This document shows, one piece after another, positions 21,481 through 31,959 of a stretch of 48,500 bases of DNA; position 1 is the stretch's first letter; the number at the start of each line of letters is the position of its first letter. The DNA comes from Symbiodinium natans (lineage: Eukaryota > Sar > Dinophyceae > Suessiales > Symbiodiniaceae). The stretch covers positions 708,492-756,991 of the forward strand of contig CAJNDS010000058.1 in NCBI GenBank assembly GCA_905221605.1, in the 5' to 3' direction. The position numbers and the translations under genes are program-made. The notes below the pieces were generated by a model. That model was not told the DNA's origin. It did not search any database and saw only the letters and a program-made list of their open reading frames with translations.

Positions 21481-24400
21481 CTAAGACTTGGAGTCTTGCT
21501 TGGCTCTTTGCTCTGTTCGTTCGGGCTGCTCTTAGCAGGGTAGCTATAGACTTAATATTTAGCTGCCTTCTTAAGAAACCCAATAAACCCAGAAAGGCTA
21601 AATATGTAAAGTTACAGTAAAGCACCACAAAGGTTCGTTCGGGCTGCGATGCTGCTCTCGACTCGGCAATCAGCGATCCAGAGACTGCCAAGTTGGAGAG
21701 CTCCTGAGGGCGGTACTGGGGTACCCTAAACCCTACCCTAAACCCTAAACCCTAAACCCTAAACCCTAAACCCTAAACCCTAAACCCTGAACTGCCCTGA
21801 ACCCTAAACCCTGAGGGTCTAGGGCTTAGGGCGCGGTGGACTTCGGTTCGCGTGCTTGGGCCTTCTGAATCCCGCGAACCAGAACCCAAAACTCGCCTAC
21901 TATATTTTTTATATCCTTAAATAAGTAATATACCCTAATTCATAATAAAGATCCTTAGTATAAACTAGGGTATATTCCCTAATTCAGGGGTTTTGGATTA
22001 TATATACATACATATATACATACATACATACATACATACATACATACATACATACATACATACATACATACATACATACATAAATATGTATATATGCATA
22101 TGTATATATATATATATATATATATGTATACACTCTCTGTAGTTATATATATATATATATATATATATACTATACATATATATATATGTGTGTGTGTGTG
22201 TGTACATTATATAAGCTTCGTGGGCATGGCACAGATTCGTAGGCATGGAACAAGACTTCGTGGGGCATGGCACGAAATTTCGTGGCACAACATGTCGTGG
22301 GGCCTGGCATAGCACTAAACCCTAAACCCTAAACCCTAAACCCTAAACCCTAAACCCTAAACCCTAAACCCGTGGGGCATGGCACGCCTTCTTTCTGGCA
22401 CGAGCCTATTGGAGCTTGGGCTGTAGGGTTTCAGGGGCTTCCGGGCCTTGGAGGGTTTGGGCCCTATTGGGCCGTAGGGCTTTAGGCCTTATAGGCTTCG
22501 GGCTTTAGGGTTGTTTAGGGTTTAGGGTTTAGGGTTTAGGGTTTAGGGTTGTTTAGGGTTTAGGGTTTAGGGTTTGGGGTTTAGGGTTTAGGGTTTAGGG
22601 TTTGGGGTTTAGGGTTTAGGGTTTAGGGTTTAGGGTTTAGGGTCTCGGGCTTCAGCGTGTTGGGCTTTGGGCTTTAGGGTTTGGGGCCTACTAGGCCTTG
22701 GGCTTTCCGGTTTAGAGGGCTACTGGTTTGGCTGCTGCCTTGGGCTTCAGGTTTAGGGTTTAGGCTTAGGGTTTAGGGTTTAGGGTTTGAGGTTTCTGAC
22801 CCTTGAGATTTAGGGTTTACGGGCTACTGAGCGGCTACCGGGTCTCTTGAGCTGCTTGACAAGTGAATGCTTCGACTTGAGATGCTGAACCCTAATCCCT
22901 AAACCCTAAACCCTAAACCCTAAACCCTAAACCCTAAACCCTAAGCCCTAATCAATTACACCCTGAACTGCTTCAAATTACAACTCTTCAACCCATCTGG
23001 CCCCTACAGGCTTTAGTGCATTCAAGCAGCTGTCGTCAACTTCGTCCCTGGGTCGCAAACAATCGGCAACTTGCTGAGTAGGGATGAGGGTTTAGGGTTG
23101 AGGTCTTAGGGTGTGGGGTTTATGTATATTGTGCTGTCGGGGTCTTAGAGTTTAGGAGTTTTTTAGGGCTCATAGGGCTATTTAGGTTTAGGGTTTATCG
23201 GGTTTATAGGCTTGTAGGGCTTCAGGGTTTAGGGAAGGCTTCCCGTGCGAATTAAGCTTTTCTCTGGCCTTTTCAGCGCGAACTTGCCTTCCCCGAGAAT
23301 AGCTTACTGGCCCAAAACCCAAGGAAGTAAAAGTTAAAACTTTCAGAATAAGCTATATACCTTATAAGAAGCCCAAAAGTTGAAAAGTTGGGTCCTGAGT
23401 CAGAAAGATAGAGCCGCTCTGCGGACCCTTCCACTGATGTCTCGTCGAGCAGGTTTAGGGTTTAGGGTTTAGGGTTTAGGGTTTAGGGCTTAGGGTGTCG
23501 GCTCTGAACGCGAAATCCAAAACTCTCCTAAATCCTAAACCCTAAACCCTAAACCCTAATCCCTGAACCATAAACCCTAAACCCTAAACCCTGTAACTTG
23601 AACTTTTTCAGAAACGGAAAAAGGGAAACTCCACGAAACTTTTCTCGTAACTTTCTTCGAAACTCCCCCGGACCTGAACCCTTTCAAATTTCAACAAACT
23701 CAAATTTCAACAAACCCTAACCCTAAACCCTAAACCCTAAACCCTAAACCCTTGTCCCTACACCCTAAAGCCTGAACCCTGCACCCTAAACCCAAAACCC
23801 AAAACCAAAAACCCTAAACCCTAAACCCTAAAACCTAAGCCGCTTAGCGACCATGGCCCTGACTCCTCAGCCCCGACCCCATGGCCGAAGCCCAAGCCAG
23901 GATGCGGATGGTGCTAGCCACCTCCAAGAGGCACACGCACACGAGACAAAGTGTGTGGTTTAGGGTTTAGGGTTTAGGGTTTAGGGTTTAGGGTTTGGGG
24001 CTTAGGGTTTAGGGTTTAGGGTTTTAGGGTTTAGGGTTTAGGGTTTAGGGTTTAGGGTTTAGGGTTTAGGGTTTAGCGATCGGGCAGCACATGTTTCGAC
24101 AACATATCCGTGTTATGGTGCCTGACTTTAAGCTCCAGGAACTGGGAGGAAGAGCTCATGTTTCGCAGTGTGGGCTACGAACCCCAAGCCCTGAAGTCGT
24201 AAACCTATACCTAATCGCCCCCAAAAACCTACAGGAAGAGGGGCATCAAGCAAATCCCAGTATTGAAGGTGCAGGCTGTTTAGGGTTTAGGGGGTTTGGG
24301 GGGCTTGGTGTCTAAAGTTTTGCGAGGTTTTGGGGTTTCGGTTTAGGCTTCAGGGGTAGGGTTTCTGCAGGGTTTATCTTTCCCCATTCTCCTTGCAGGT

Positions 24401-27400
24401 GTGCAAAGTTACCCAAGGTAAGGCCTGGCCCCCGAAGGCCCACATGCACCCTAAACCCTCAACCCTATGCCTTAAACCAGGGTTCAGGGTTTAGGGTTAG
24501 GGTTTAGGGTTTAGGGCTTAGGGCTTAGGGTTTAGGGTTTAGGGTTTAGGGTTTAGGGCTTAGGGCTTAGGGCTTAGGGCTTAGGGTTTAGGGTTTAGGG
24601 TTTAGGGTTTAGCAGAAGCGCCTCATGGAGTTGCTCCGTCTGGGCCTCCGTCATGTTGTCCAGACAGAAGTCGGTCACATCTGCCTGCAGCAGCGGCTAG
24701 GATTTAGGGTTTAGGGTTTAGGGTTCAGGGTTCAGGGTTTAGGGTTCAGGGTTTAGGGTTCAGGGTTTCGGGTTTAGGGTTGAGGTGCTTTAGGGCTTAG
24801 GTGTTCAGGGTTTAAGTGTTTAGGGTTCAGGGTTTAGAGTTTTGAAGTGTTTCGTGAGGAGTTTAACGGGGTCCAGCATCCCACGTCCAGGCATTCACAG
24901 GTCAAGCCAAGCAGTGCGTTTGTAGAACCCCTCCCCCCAAGAGAATCCCATAACAGCATATAAGCACCACGAAGTTCACTCTTTCAACAAACCCTGGGCC
25001 CTCTTTACCCTAGGGCGCCAAGCCGTAAGCCCTAAGCCACTCGCCTCCAACTTTTCCGCCTTCTCAAGCAGACAAAGGCAAAACCGGAATAGAACCCCGA
25101 GCCCGAAACCCTGAGGAAACGAATGCCCTCAAAAATCCTGAGGGCCCCTACGCATGCCCGGCCCGAAACCCGGGCCCCGAAACCCAGAGGCCTCAACCCT
25201 GAAAGCCCTACACCCTGAGGGCCCTCTCTACCCCGACACTTGCCCACCAACTTTTGACACTTGCCCACGCAGTTTTTGACACTTGCCCACGCAGTTTTGG
25301 GACAGTGGGGTTGTCGAAACTTCGTGGGCTTAGGGTTTAGGGTTTAGGGTTTAGGGAAGTGTCAAATTAAGACTTCGTGGGCGAGTGTCGAAAGTTCGCG
25401 GGCAAGTGCGAAACAAAGGCCTTATACTTGCCAACGAGGTTTGACATTTGCCCACACTTGCCCACAAAGAAATGACACTTGCCCACGAATGCCATCAGGG
25501 TTTAAGCGTATTCATTTTTGGGTTTGGGCTTAGTCTTAGGGTTTACTTGGAGGTTCATGGTACTTATTAACCAATTAAACCTGTACTTATCACCCACTTA
25601 TCAGCCCCTTAAGTGCCCTAATATGGATACAAGTACAGTGTTAACCCTAAACCCTAAACCCTAAACCCTAAACCCTAAACCCTAAACCCTAAAGTACAGT
25701 TATACCTGGTTAAGAAGTACCATGACCCTCCAAGTAGGGTTTAGGGACGAGGGAGAGCAGCTGCAGGTGCTTCTGCGCACGCAGGGTTTAGGGTTTAGGG
25801 TTTAGGGTTTAGGGTTTAGGGTTTAGGGTTTAGGGTTTAGGGTTTAGGGTTTAGGGTTTAGGGTTTAGGGTTCACAAGTGAAATGTCGCAGGTCGTGCCT
25901 GACGTAGGGGTTTTGAGTTTCGGGCTCAACTTGACAAGGCCCAGAACACGAAACCCTAAACCCCCAACCCCAAAACCCTAACCGTAAAACCCAAACCCCA
26001 AACCCCAAACCCTAAACCCTAAACCCTAAACCCTAAACCCTCAACCCGTACTCCGCAAAGCCGCAACACCATTTACGGCCTCAATCCCCCAGATCCCGGC
26101 AACGATAACGACAACCGCCAGCCTGAATTCCCACGACGAACCAGAGAGGTTCACCACGAGTGTTCTTTGCCTTTGGTGAAAGGTTGGCTGTTTTAACTTT
26201 AAAGGCCCAAAGCTATATCGCTGAGGGCATAGGGAGGCACCCAACATACTCATAATCATGGCCGAACAGCAAACCCCACATGTGCCTGATGATTTCGTGG
26301 GAGCAGCATCGGTTGCTGTTTGTGAGGGTTTAGGGTTTAGGGTTTAGGGTTTAGGCTTAGGGTTTAGGGTTTAGGGTTTAGGGTTTAGGGTTTAGGGTTT
26401 AGGGTTTAGGGTTTAGGGTTGATTGCGGCCTCCGTCTTCGCCCACGAATGTCCACATGTCAGGGTTTGTCGGGGCTTGAAAAGAACGCGCCAGGCACTCT
26501 CAGTGAGGCCTGCGGCTTCAGTCACACGTTAGGTGTTTACTATACTCCCCTTAGAACCTGAAGAAATAAAAATAATGCTGTTGATACCCTCTTGGGTTTT
26601 ATATAAGCAAAAGTAAAAAATAATTCCCAAGGGGGATATTGCTTAAGGGGTCTAGGAGGTCCTAAGCCAAAACCTTTGACTCTCCCAGAGCCTCGCCTTA
26701 AGATCAAGTGCTTTCTTTGCTTTGTTTCTTGTTGTTTTTTGTTTTTATGTTATTGCTCTTTTTTTTTTGGGGGGGGGGGGGGGAAGGGAAGGGTTCCTGG
26801 AAATAAGGGTGGGGGAGTGGGAAAGTCCGAAAAAAACAAATCCGGCAAACCTCCATAATAAACCCTACACCCTGAAGCCTACACCCTGAAGCCTACACCC
26901 TAAACCCTGAACCCTAGAACCTGAACCCCTAAACCCTAAACCCTCCTGTCTGCCGGACCAGGGAGCCACAATCAAGCCCTGCAGGCTTACGAAGTTCATA
27001 AACAAGTCGCCTGGTCCCAGGCAGGGAGCCTTTTTGGGTTTTTGTTATTTAGTCATTTTTGTGTATTTTCTTTTGGGGGCCGGGGGGGGGGGGGGTGTTC
27101 CGACAATGGGGTTTAGGTTTAGGGTTTGGGGCTCCTACTGCAGGGAATTTTGCGATTTTGGAGGAAGCTAGGTTGACCGGGGGCATCTCATCTTATCTTA
27201 GGTTTAGGGTTTCGGGCTCCTGCATTACGGATTTGCTATTTTGGTGGAATATTAGGGGCTTTCCGTTTGGGGAAGTGCGCTTTGGGGTTCAGGGTGCGGG
27301 GATCAGGGCCTTTAAGGGCTTAAGGGCTTTAGGGCCTTTTGGGTCTTAAGGGGTTTGGGATTTGGGTTTAAGGTCCTTCAGGGCTTTCGGTTTGGGGGTA

Positions 27401-28793
27401 AGCCCTAGATCCCCAAAAACACCAACCCCACAAAACCCCAAAGAATAAATTAGGGCTCAAAAAGCCGTGACAAGACATAAATAACCGACGCGCCTGACTT
27501 CTTTCGGTTGAGGATGGTGCCCGTGAAGGGCGCGCCAGTTGCGCAGGCGTGACGCAGATTGGTGAATGTGCTGGGTTCCAGGTAGCAGTTGCCTTTGCTG
27601 AGCAGGGCTTTCACATGACGATTCTAGGGTTTAGTGTTCATGTTTCGCCTACACCCTGAAACCCTTAAACTCTTAAACCCAAAAACCCTTAACTCCTTAG
27701 ACCCTTAACCCCTACACCAAAGTTTTGGAGTTTAGTGTTCGGTGCGATGTTGCTTTGGGGCTTCTAGGGCTTCAGGTCTTTAAATACGTAGGGGGGTCGG
27801 GGCCTCCACCCCACACTTTTGGGGTCCTTTCATACATGGGGGTTTCCGAAAATAAGGGTATTCTTTTTGGGGGCTCCTTAAACAGGACTATATAGTATTT
27901 TGGGGTATATAAGGGTCCCCTGTGAGAAAGTGGATGTAAGGGGCACTTCTTCCCTTGTGAAGGTTTCATTACGGCCTTTCTTCGGGCTCATCGAGGCTTC
28001 CTCCCCTATGCCCCCCGGCCCCTCACAGCCCCGAACCCTAGACCCTACACCCTAAACCCGAAGCCCTAAACCCGAAACCCTAAACCCTCAACCCGAAACC
28101 CTAAACCCGAAACCCTAAACCCGAAGCCAAGCGGCGGTTGAGGATGCGGCAGTTCTTGCCTCAGAAGCTGGGCTCTGGGCGGATGTTTTTTGAGGTTTTT
28201 ACCCCAACCGGGAACTTCAGCTCCTTTCTAAGAGCTGCGGTTTAGGGTTTAGGGTTTAGGGTTTAGGGTTTAGGGTTTAGGGCTTAGGGCTTAGGGCTTA
28301 GGGTTTGAGGCTTAGGGTTGAGGGTATTCCCTTAACCCTGCAACCCCTCAATTCCTGCAAGAACGCAACGGAAACCCCAAACCCGCGGACTCTGGAACCA
28401 GAACCCAAAGAGCCCAAGACCCCTTCACTAATGACTCTACCTCGCAATACGTACTTAGTAGCCCATGAACCATCTCATAATAAGGGCACCCTTTTTTGGG
28501 TTGGTTACTTGATACGGGAACCCAGAACCCCCAAAAAGGGTAAAGATTTTCTGGGACTTTCAGCCTAAGACCTAAAGCCCCTTTCAACGTTTTCTTCGGG
28601 TTCCCCAGGATTCTTCAGGGGCCTTGGTGGGGTCTAGGGTTTAGGGTTTAGGGTTTAGGGTTTAGGTTAGGGTTTAGGGGGGTGGGATGGGTTTGGGGGG
28701 GGATGATGTTAATGCCAGGTATCCTAAGACCTCCTCACGGCAGTAGCCAGTCATGGTTGTGAACTCATCTGAGATGGCGATGAGAGGGCAATC
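21481..28793 (-). CDS. PAS-A: LOV-type PAS domain protein, eight placed exons with a stop
   Basis: Minus-strand exons: 28724-28793, 27494-27592, 26967-27010, 26123-26170, 24622-24684, 23898-23921, 21648-21703 and 21481-21529. Joined, they give 453 nt in one frame ending at [106 protein letters not shown] and QRAKQDSKS. This is the PAS/LOV core followed by the helical tail also seen in PAS-B. NC (in NCYL), the two Asn and the late Gln are kept; Arg of NCRFL is Tyr. Upstream exons are missing. A candidate at 28933-29017 reads CASSDSDSASDFDL and joins in phase through a GC donor. Introns are full of TTTAGGG tracts. The last intron is a 118-bp insertion between 15-bp direct repeats. Confidence 0.75.
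21530..21647. mobile_element. 118-bp insertion with 15-bp direct repeats in the last PAS-A exon
   Basis: The 15-mer GTTCGTTCGGGCTGC occurs at 21515-21529 and 21633-21647. Removing one copy plus the 103 bp between restores the frame [15 protein letters not shown] to a stop. The interior is AT-rich with an inverted pair ATATTTAGC/GCTAAATAT. The length matches the RCC1 introners. Exact splice sites are ambiguous: no shift gives both a standard donor and AG. Confidence 0.6.
21990..22205. repeat. TACA, TA and TG microsatellites
   Basis: (TACA)n at 22002-22081, (TA)n in two blocks to 22190 and (TG)n to 22203. Frames here are spurious. Just upstream, 21938-21982 holds an inverted pair AATATACCCTA/TAGGGTATATT. 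Confidence 0.95.
22215..22400. repeat. GGCATGGCACGA tandem repeat split by a CCCTAAA tract
   Basis: Four or five diverged copies of a unit of roughly 30 bp (CTTCGTGGGGCATGGCACGA), interrupted at 22317-22371 by pure CCCTAAA, after which the unit resumes as GTGGGGCATGGCACG. It suggests insertion of a telomere-repeat tract into an existing tandem array. Confidence 0.75.
22513..22645. repeat. TTTAGGG tract
   Basis: About 18 heptamers with a few TTTGGGG and GTTTAGGG variants, in the PAS-A intron between exons 23898-23921 and 21648-21703. Confidence 0.9.
23955..24076. repeat. TTTAGGG tract in a PAS-A intron
   Basis: About 17 heptamers between exons 24622-24684 and 23898-23921. A second tract, 24481-24612, with CTTAGGG variants, abuts exon 24622-24684. 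Confidence 0.9.
25230..25500. repeat. Dispersed ACTTGCCCAC motif cluster
   Basis: TTTTGACACTTGCCCACGCAG-like units occur three times in tandem from about 25234. After a short TTTAGGG tract the motif reappears inverted (GTGGGCGAGTGTC, GCGGGCAAGTGCG) and then again in direct orientation up to 25500. The function is unknown. Confidence 0.7.
25545..25735. mobile_element. Family IV TIR element split by a CCCTAAA tract
   Basis: The ends ACTTGGAGGTTCATGGTACTT and AAGTACCATGACCCTCCAAGT are inverted and flanked by AGGGTTT on both sides. The centre holds a CCCTAAA tract (about 25644-25693). The word AAGTACAGT occurs on both sides of the tract, as if duplicated at a staggered break. The intact relative at 37355-37471 has it once. 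Confidence 0.85.
25783..25873. repeat. TTTAGGG tract
   Basis: Thirteen pure heptamers in the PAS-A intron between exons 26123-26170 and 24622-24684. A further tract lies at 26324-26420, on the other side of exon 26123-26170. Confidence 0.95.
28454..28569. mobile_element. Diverged family I introner copy in a PAS-A intron
   Basis: The words TAGTAGCCCATGAACCAT, ATAATAAGGGCACCC, TTTTTTGGGTTGGTTACTT and GGGAACC follow the order of RCC1 intron 1 (read on the plus strand at 43474-43596). The right end CTGGGACTTTCAGCCTAAG is a decayed inverted repeat. It sits between PAS-A exons 28724-28793 and 27494-27592. Confidence 0.8.
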
Positions 28794-28800
28794 CTGCAGG

Positions 28801-28862
28801 GCAGTGGAACCCTAAACCCTAAACCCTAAACCCTAAACCCTAAACCCTAAACCCTAAACCCT
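28801..28862. repeat. CCCTAAA tract
   Basis: Pure C-rich heptamers immediately upstream, in gene sense, of PAS-A exon 28724-28793. Only a CCCTGCAG acceptor-like end separates the tract from the exon. Confidence 0.9.
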
Positions 28863-30556
28863 TGTCGGCTAAACGCATCCCAAGCCCTACTAAAACCCTA
28901 AAGGTGTTGGGTGCGGCTATAGGTGTCGAAGCTAAATCGAAGTCGGAAGCAGAGTCGGAGTCGGACGACGCACACAGAGGCTGAGGCTCGGCTCCCCGGG
29001 AAGGGGCCCTGGAGATAATGTTTCTCGCGATGCCCAGGGTCTGAGGCTTAGGGTTTAGGGTTTAGGGTTTAGGGTTTAGGGTTCAGGGGCTCGGGATGTA
29101 GAGTTTAGGGGGTTGCAGGGCTTAGGGGTTGGAGAGTTTAGGATTGTTGCTGATTTTTCTTGCAGCAAAGGCCATCCGCGACTGCACAGGTGCGTGTAGG
29201 AAGCCAGCCCATGCACCCTCTTTGTCGTGCATAGGAGAAAATTGTAGCGAAAGGGGGGTGCCACCCTAAACCCTAAAGCCTAAACCCTAAACCCTAAACC
29301 CTAAACCCTAAACCCTAAACCCTAAACCTTAATTAACCCTCAACTCCCAGCCGGGGCTGCTTTTTGAAAGCAAGACTTGCGACACATGGGCAAGCCGAAG
29401 CACAGCGAACAAGCCTAAACCTAACCCTGCACCATAGACCCTGAACCCTAAACGCTCAACCCTGAACCCTGGTCCCCAAACGCCTCAACCCTAAACCCTA
29501 AACCCTACAACAATAACTCTGAACCCTGCACTGGGCTACAGAAGCCTTCAGGGGTTAGGGTTGCAGGGGTTGCAGGAACTGGGGGGGGGGGGGGGGGGGC
29601 TATACTCAACCGTCCTATCATCAAACAAAACCCTGCCAAAATACCTTAGGCTTCAGGGTTTAGGCACAGGAAGGATACTTGGCTAGGACGGCCCTTAAAA
29701 CCCTCTGAAAAATAGTCCTGTGTTCTTGAGTATGATCTTCTGAAACCCAACAAGGGAAAACATGACATTTCCTAGTTGGGGTTTAGGGTTTAGGGTTTAC
29801 GGTTCAGGGTTTAGGGTTTAGGGGTTGGGGATTTGGGCGTTTGAGGAAGGGCGGTCACCTCCACTTGTGGAGCAGCGATAGACACCTCAGCTTCTACTCG
29901 CAGCCGCAACCCTGAACCGTCTCTAGGGTTTAGGGTTTGGGGTTTGGGGTTTAGGGTTCAGGGGTAACCCGAAAACAATAACACGTTGTGTTTGAGGCGC
30001 TTTGATTGGGGTTTGGGGTTTGGGGTTTGGGGGTCTGCAGGCCTCAACGATATAGCGGCAGGCTGCATGTATGTCTAGCCCCACACCTAAGAAGCAGTCA
30101 TCTGGCGGCGCTCAAGAGGTTACCAAGGCTTTTGTCACCACCAAGTACCAAAGAGTGGGTCTTAGGGTTTAGGGTTTAGGTGCCTTAGGGCCTCACGAGA
30201 CACTCAACCAACCCTCAAAGCATACACTCGAAAGCACCTCTACTGTCTGGGGGAGATGATGTTTTGTCTACATTGAGGTCGCACCTGTTTGCGATCAAGG
30301 GCTTCAACTGAGTGAATGTACGGGACCATGAACCCACAACATCAAACCCAGATGTCGGTGGTTTAGGTTTTACAGGGCTAGTTTAGGGATACTACTTCTT
30401 TCAGAAGCCTGTGTTCTGGGGAGAGCCACAACGCTTGGGCTTTGGAGTGTAGGGGTTAGGGGTACCCTAAACCCTAAACCCTAAACCCTAAACCCTAAAC
30501 CCTAAACCCTAAACCCTAAACCCTAAACCCTGGGTTTAGGGGTTTTGGGGTCTAGG

Positions 30557-30651
30557 TTGGGATGTTCCCCCCTTATACTAACAGTCCTGAATGGGGCTTG
30601 AAGTAGTAGAATCCCTACGAAGGACTGTCAGTATAAGGGGGAACATCCCAA
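30557..30651. mobile_element. Small TIR element, family V
   Basis: 95 bp. TTGGGATGTTCCCCCCTTAT at the left is matched by ATAAGGGGGAACATCCCAA at the right. It is flanked by the near-perfect 8-bp repeat GGTCTAGG (30549-30556) and GGTCCAGG (30652-30659). It is inserted between CCCTAAA (30466-30531) and TTTAGGG (30660-30700) tracts. Confidence 0.85.
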
Positions 30652-30867
30652 GGTCCAGGGGTTTAGGGTTTAGGGTTTAGGGTTTAGGGTTTAGGGTTTA
30701 GGGCTAGGGTTTAGGGTTGAGAGCTGAGGAGCTTGGGGCTTCGAGAGTTTCGAGCCGAGGAGTCGCTAAGGAGCTAAACCCTAAACCCTAAACCCTAAAC
30801 CCTAAACCCTAAACCCTAAACCCTAAACCCTAAACCCTACAAGCAGGAAGCCCTCAACTCGTGAGGT

Positions 30868-30928
30868 GCCAAGGTGCACAGAAGCGGCAGTCCTTGATGA
30901 CGTTTTTCAAGGCTTCCTGGCGAAAGCC
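30868..30928 (-). other. Exon-like island with PAS-like words
   Basis: The minus strand reads RQEALKNVIKDCRF followed by a stop 9 codons on. The words resemble the TGYSR-EE-x-G-x-NCRFL segment of the two PAS genes, so this may be a decayed PAS exon. The match is short. It is flanked by a CCCTAAA tract (30778-30838) and the longest TTTAGGG array. Confidence 0.3.
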
Positions 30929-30949
30929 CGGGTTAAGGGTTGCTTAGGG

Positions 30950-31156
30950 TTTAGTTAGGGTTTAGGGTTTAGGGTTTAGGGTTTAGGGTTTAGGGTTTAG
31001 GGTTTAGGGTTTAGGGTTTAGGGTTTAGGGTTTAGGGTTTAGGGTTTAGGGTTTAGGGTTTAGGGTTTAGGGTTTAGGGTTTAGGGTTTAGGGTTTAGGG
31101 TTTAGGGTTTAGGGTTTAGGGTTTAGGGTTTAGGGTTTAGGGTTTAGGGTTTAGGG
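30950..31156. repeat. Longest pure TTTAGGG array
   Basis: About 28 uninterrupted G-rich heptamers, the most homogeneous telomere-like array in the window and therefore probably among the youngest. Confidence 0.98.
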
Positions 31157-31621
31157 GGGCACGAAACCCTAAACCCTGAACCCTAAACCCCACACCCCCA
31201 AAACTGAAAACCCACACCAGAGTACCATGCCGGCGGCTTTGAAATCAACTGGAAAGCCAAGAATAAAAGAAACCCTAAACCCTAAACCCGAAACCCGAAA
31301 CCCGAAACCCTAAACCCTAAACCCTAAACCCGAAAGACCGAACAACAAAAAAAAACACTTACTCAGGGAGTTAGGTACCAAATATCCCCCCCCAATCGCT
31401 AAACGCTACAGAAGTAGAGAACCAGGGTCCTGTATAATTGCCCTAAACTGTCTTGGGATTCAGGGTTTGGGGTTTAGGGCTGAGGGTACCGTAAGCGGTT
31501 AACCCTAAACAACCTTATTGACCCCCACAACCCTTAAACCCTCGAAAGACCCTCAAACCCTGCACCCCTTACACCCTTCAACCAACCCTTAAGTCCCAGA
31601 ACCCTCAAACCCAACAAGTTC

Positions 31622-31955
31622 CGAAAAACCCTAAACCCTAAACCCTAAACCCTAAACCCTAAACCCTAAACCCTAAACCCTAAACCTCTATAAACATCTG
31701 CAGGCTGAAGGTGGCACCTCCACGGAGGCCTGGTCGACGAGTTTTGTGGCAATCTCCTTGGCGGCAGTGCGTATGGTTTAGGGTTTAGGGCTTAGGGTTA
31801 GGGTTTAGGGTTTAGGGTTTAGGGTTTAGGGTTTAGGGTTTAGGGTTTAGGGTTTAGGGTTTAGGGTTTAGGGTTTAATTAGGGTTTAGGGTTTAGGGTT
31901 TAGGGTTTAGGGTTTAGGGTTTAGGGCTAGGGCTTAGGGTTTAGGGTTTGGGGTA
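31622..31955. repeat. Opposed telomere-like arrays flanking a short exon-like island
   Basis: CCCTAAA at 31622-31686 and TTTAGGG at 31780-31955 surround an island. On the minus strand (31712-31772) it reads AKEIATKLVDQASVEVPPS with no stop. The family is not recognised; it is probably an exon of a minus-strand gene. Confidence 0.6.
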
Positions 31956-31959
31956 GTAG

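Noticed and set aside
22002-22200. Tyr/Ile/Met/Cys-rich frames on both strands
   Set aside because: TACA/TA/TG microsatellite.
23268-23310. Protein-kinase glycine loop (minus strand, [14 protein letters not shown])
   Set aside because: A single short match with no other kinase motif in order nearby; likely chance.
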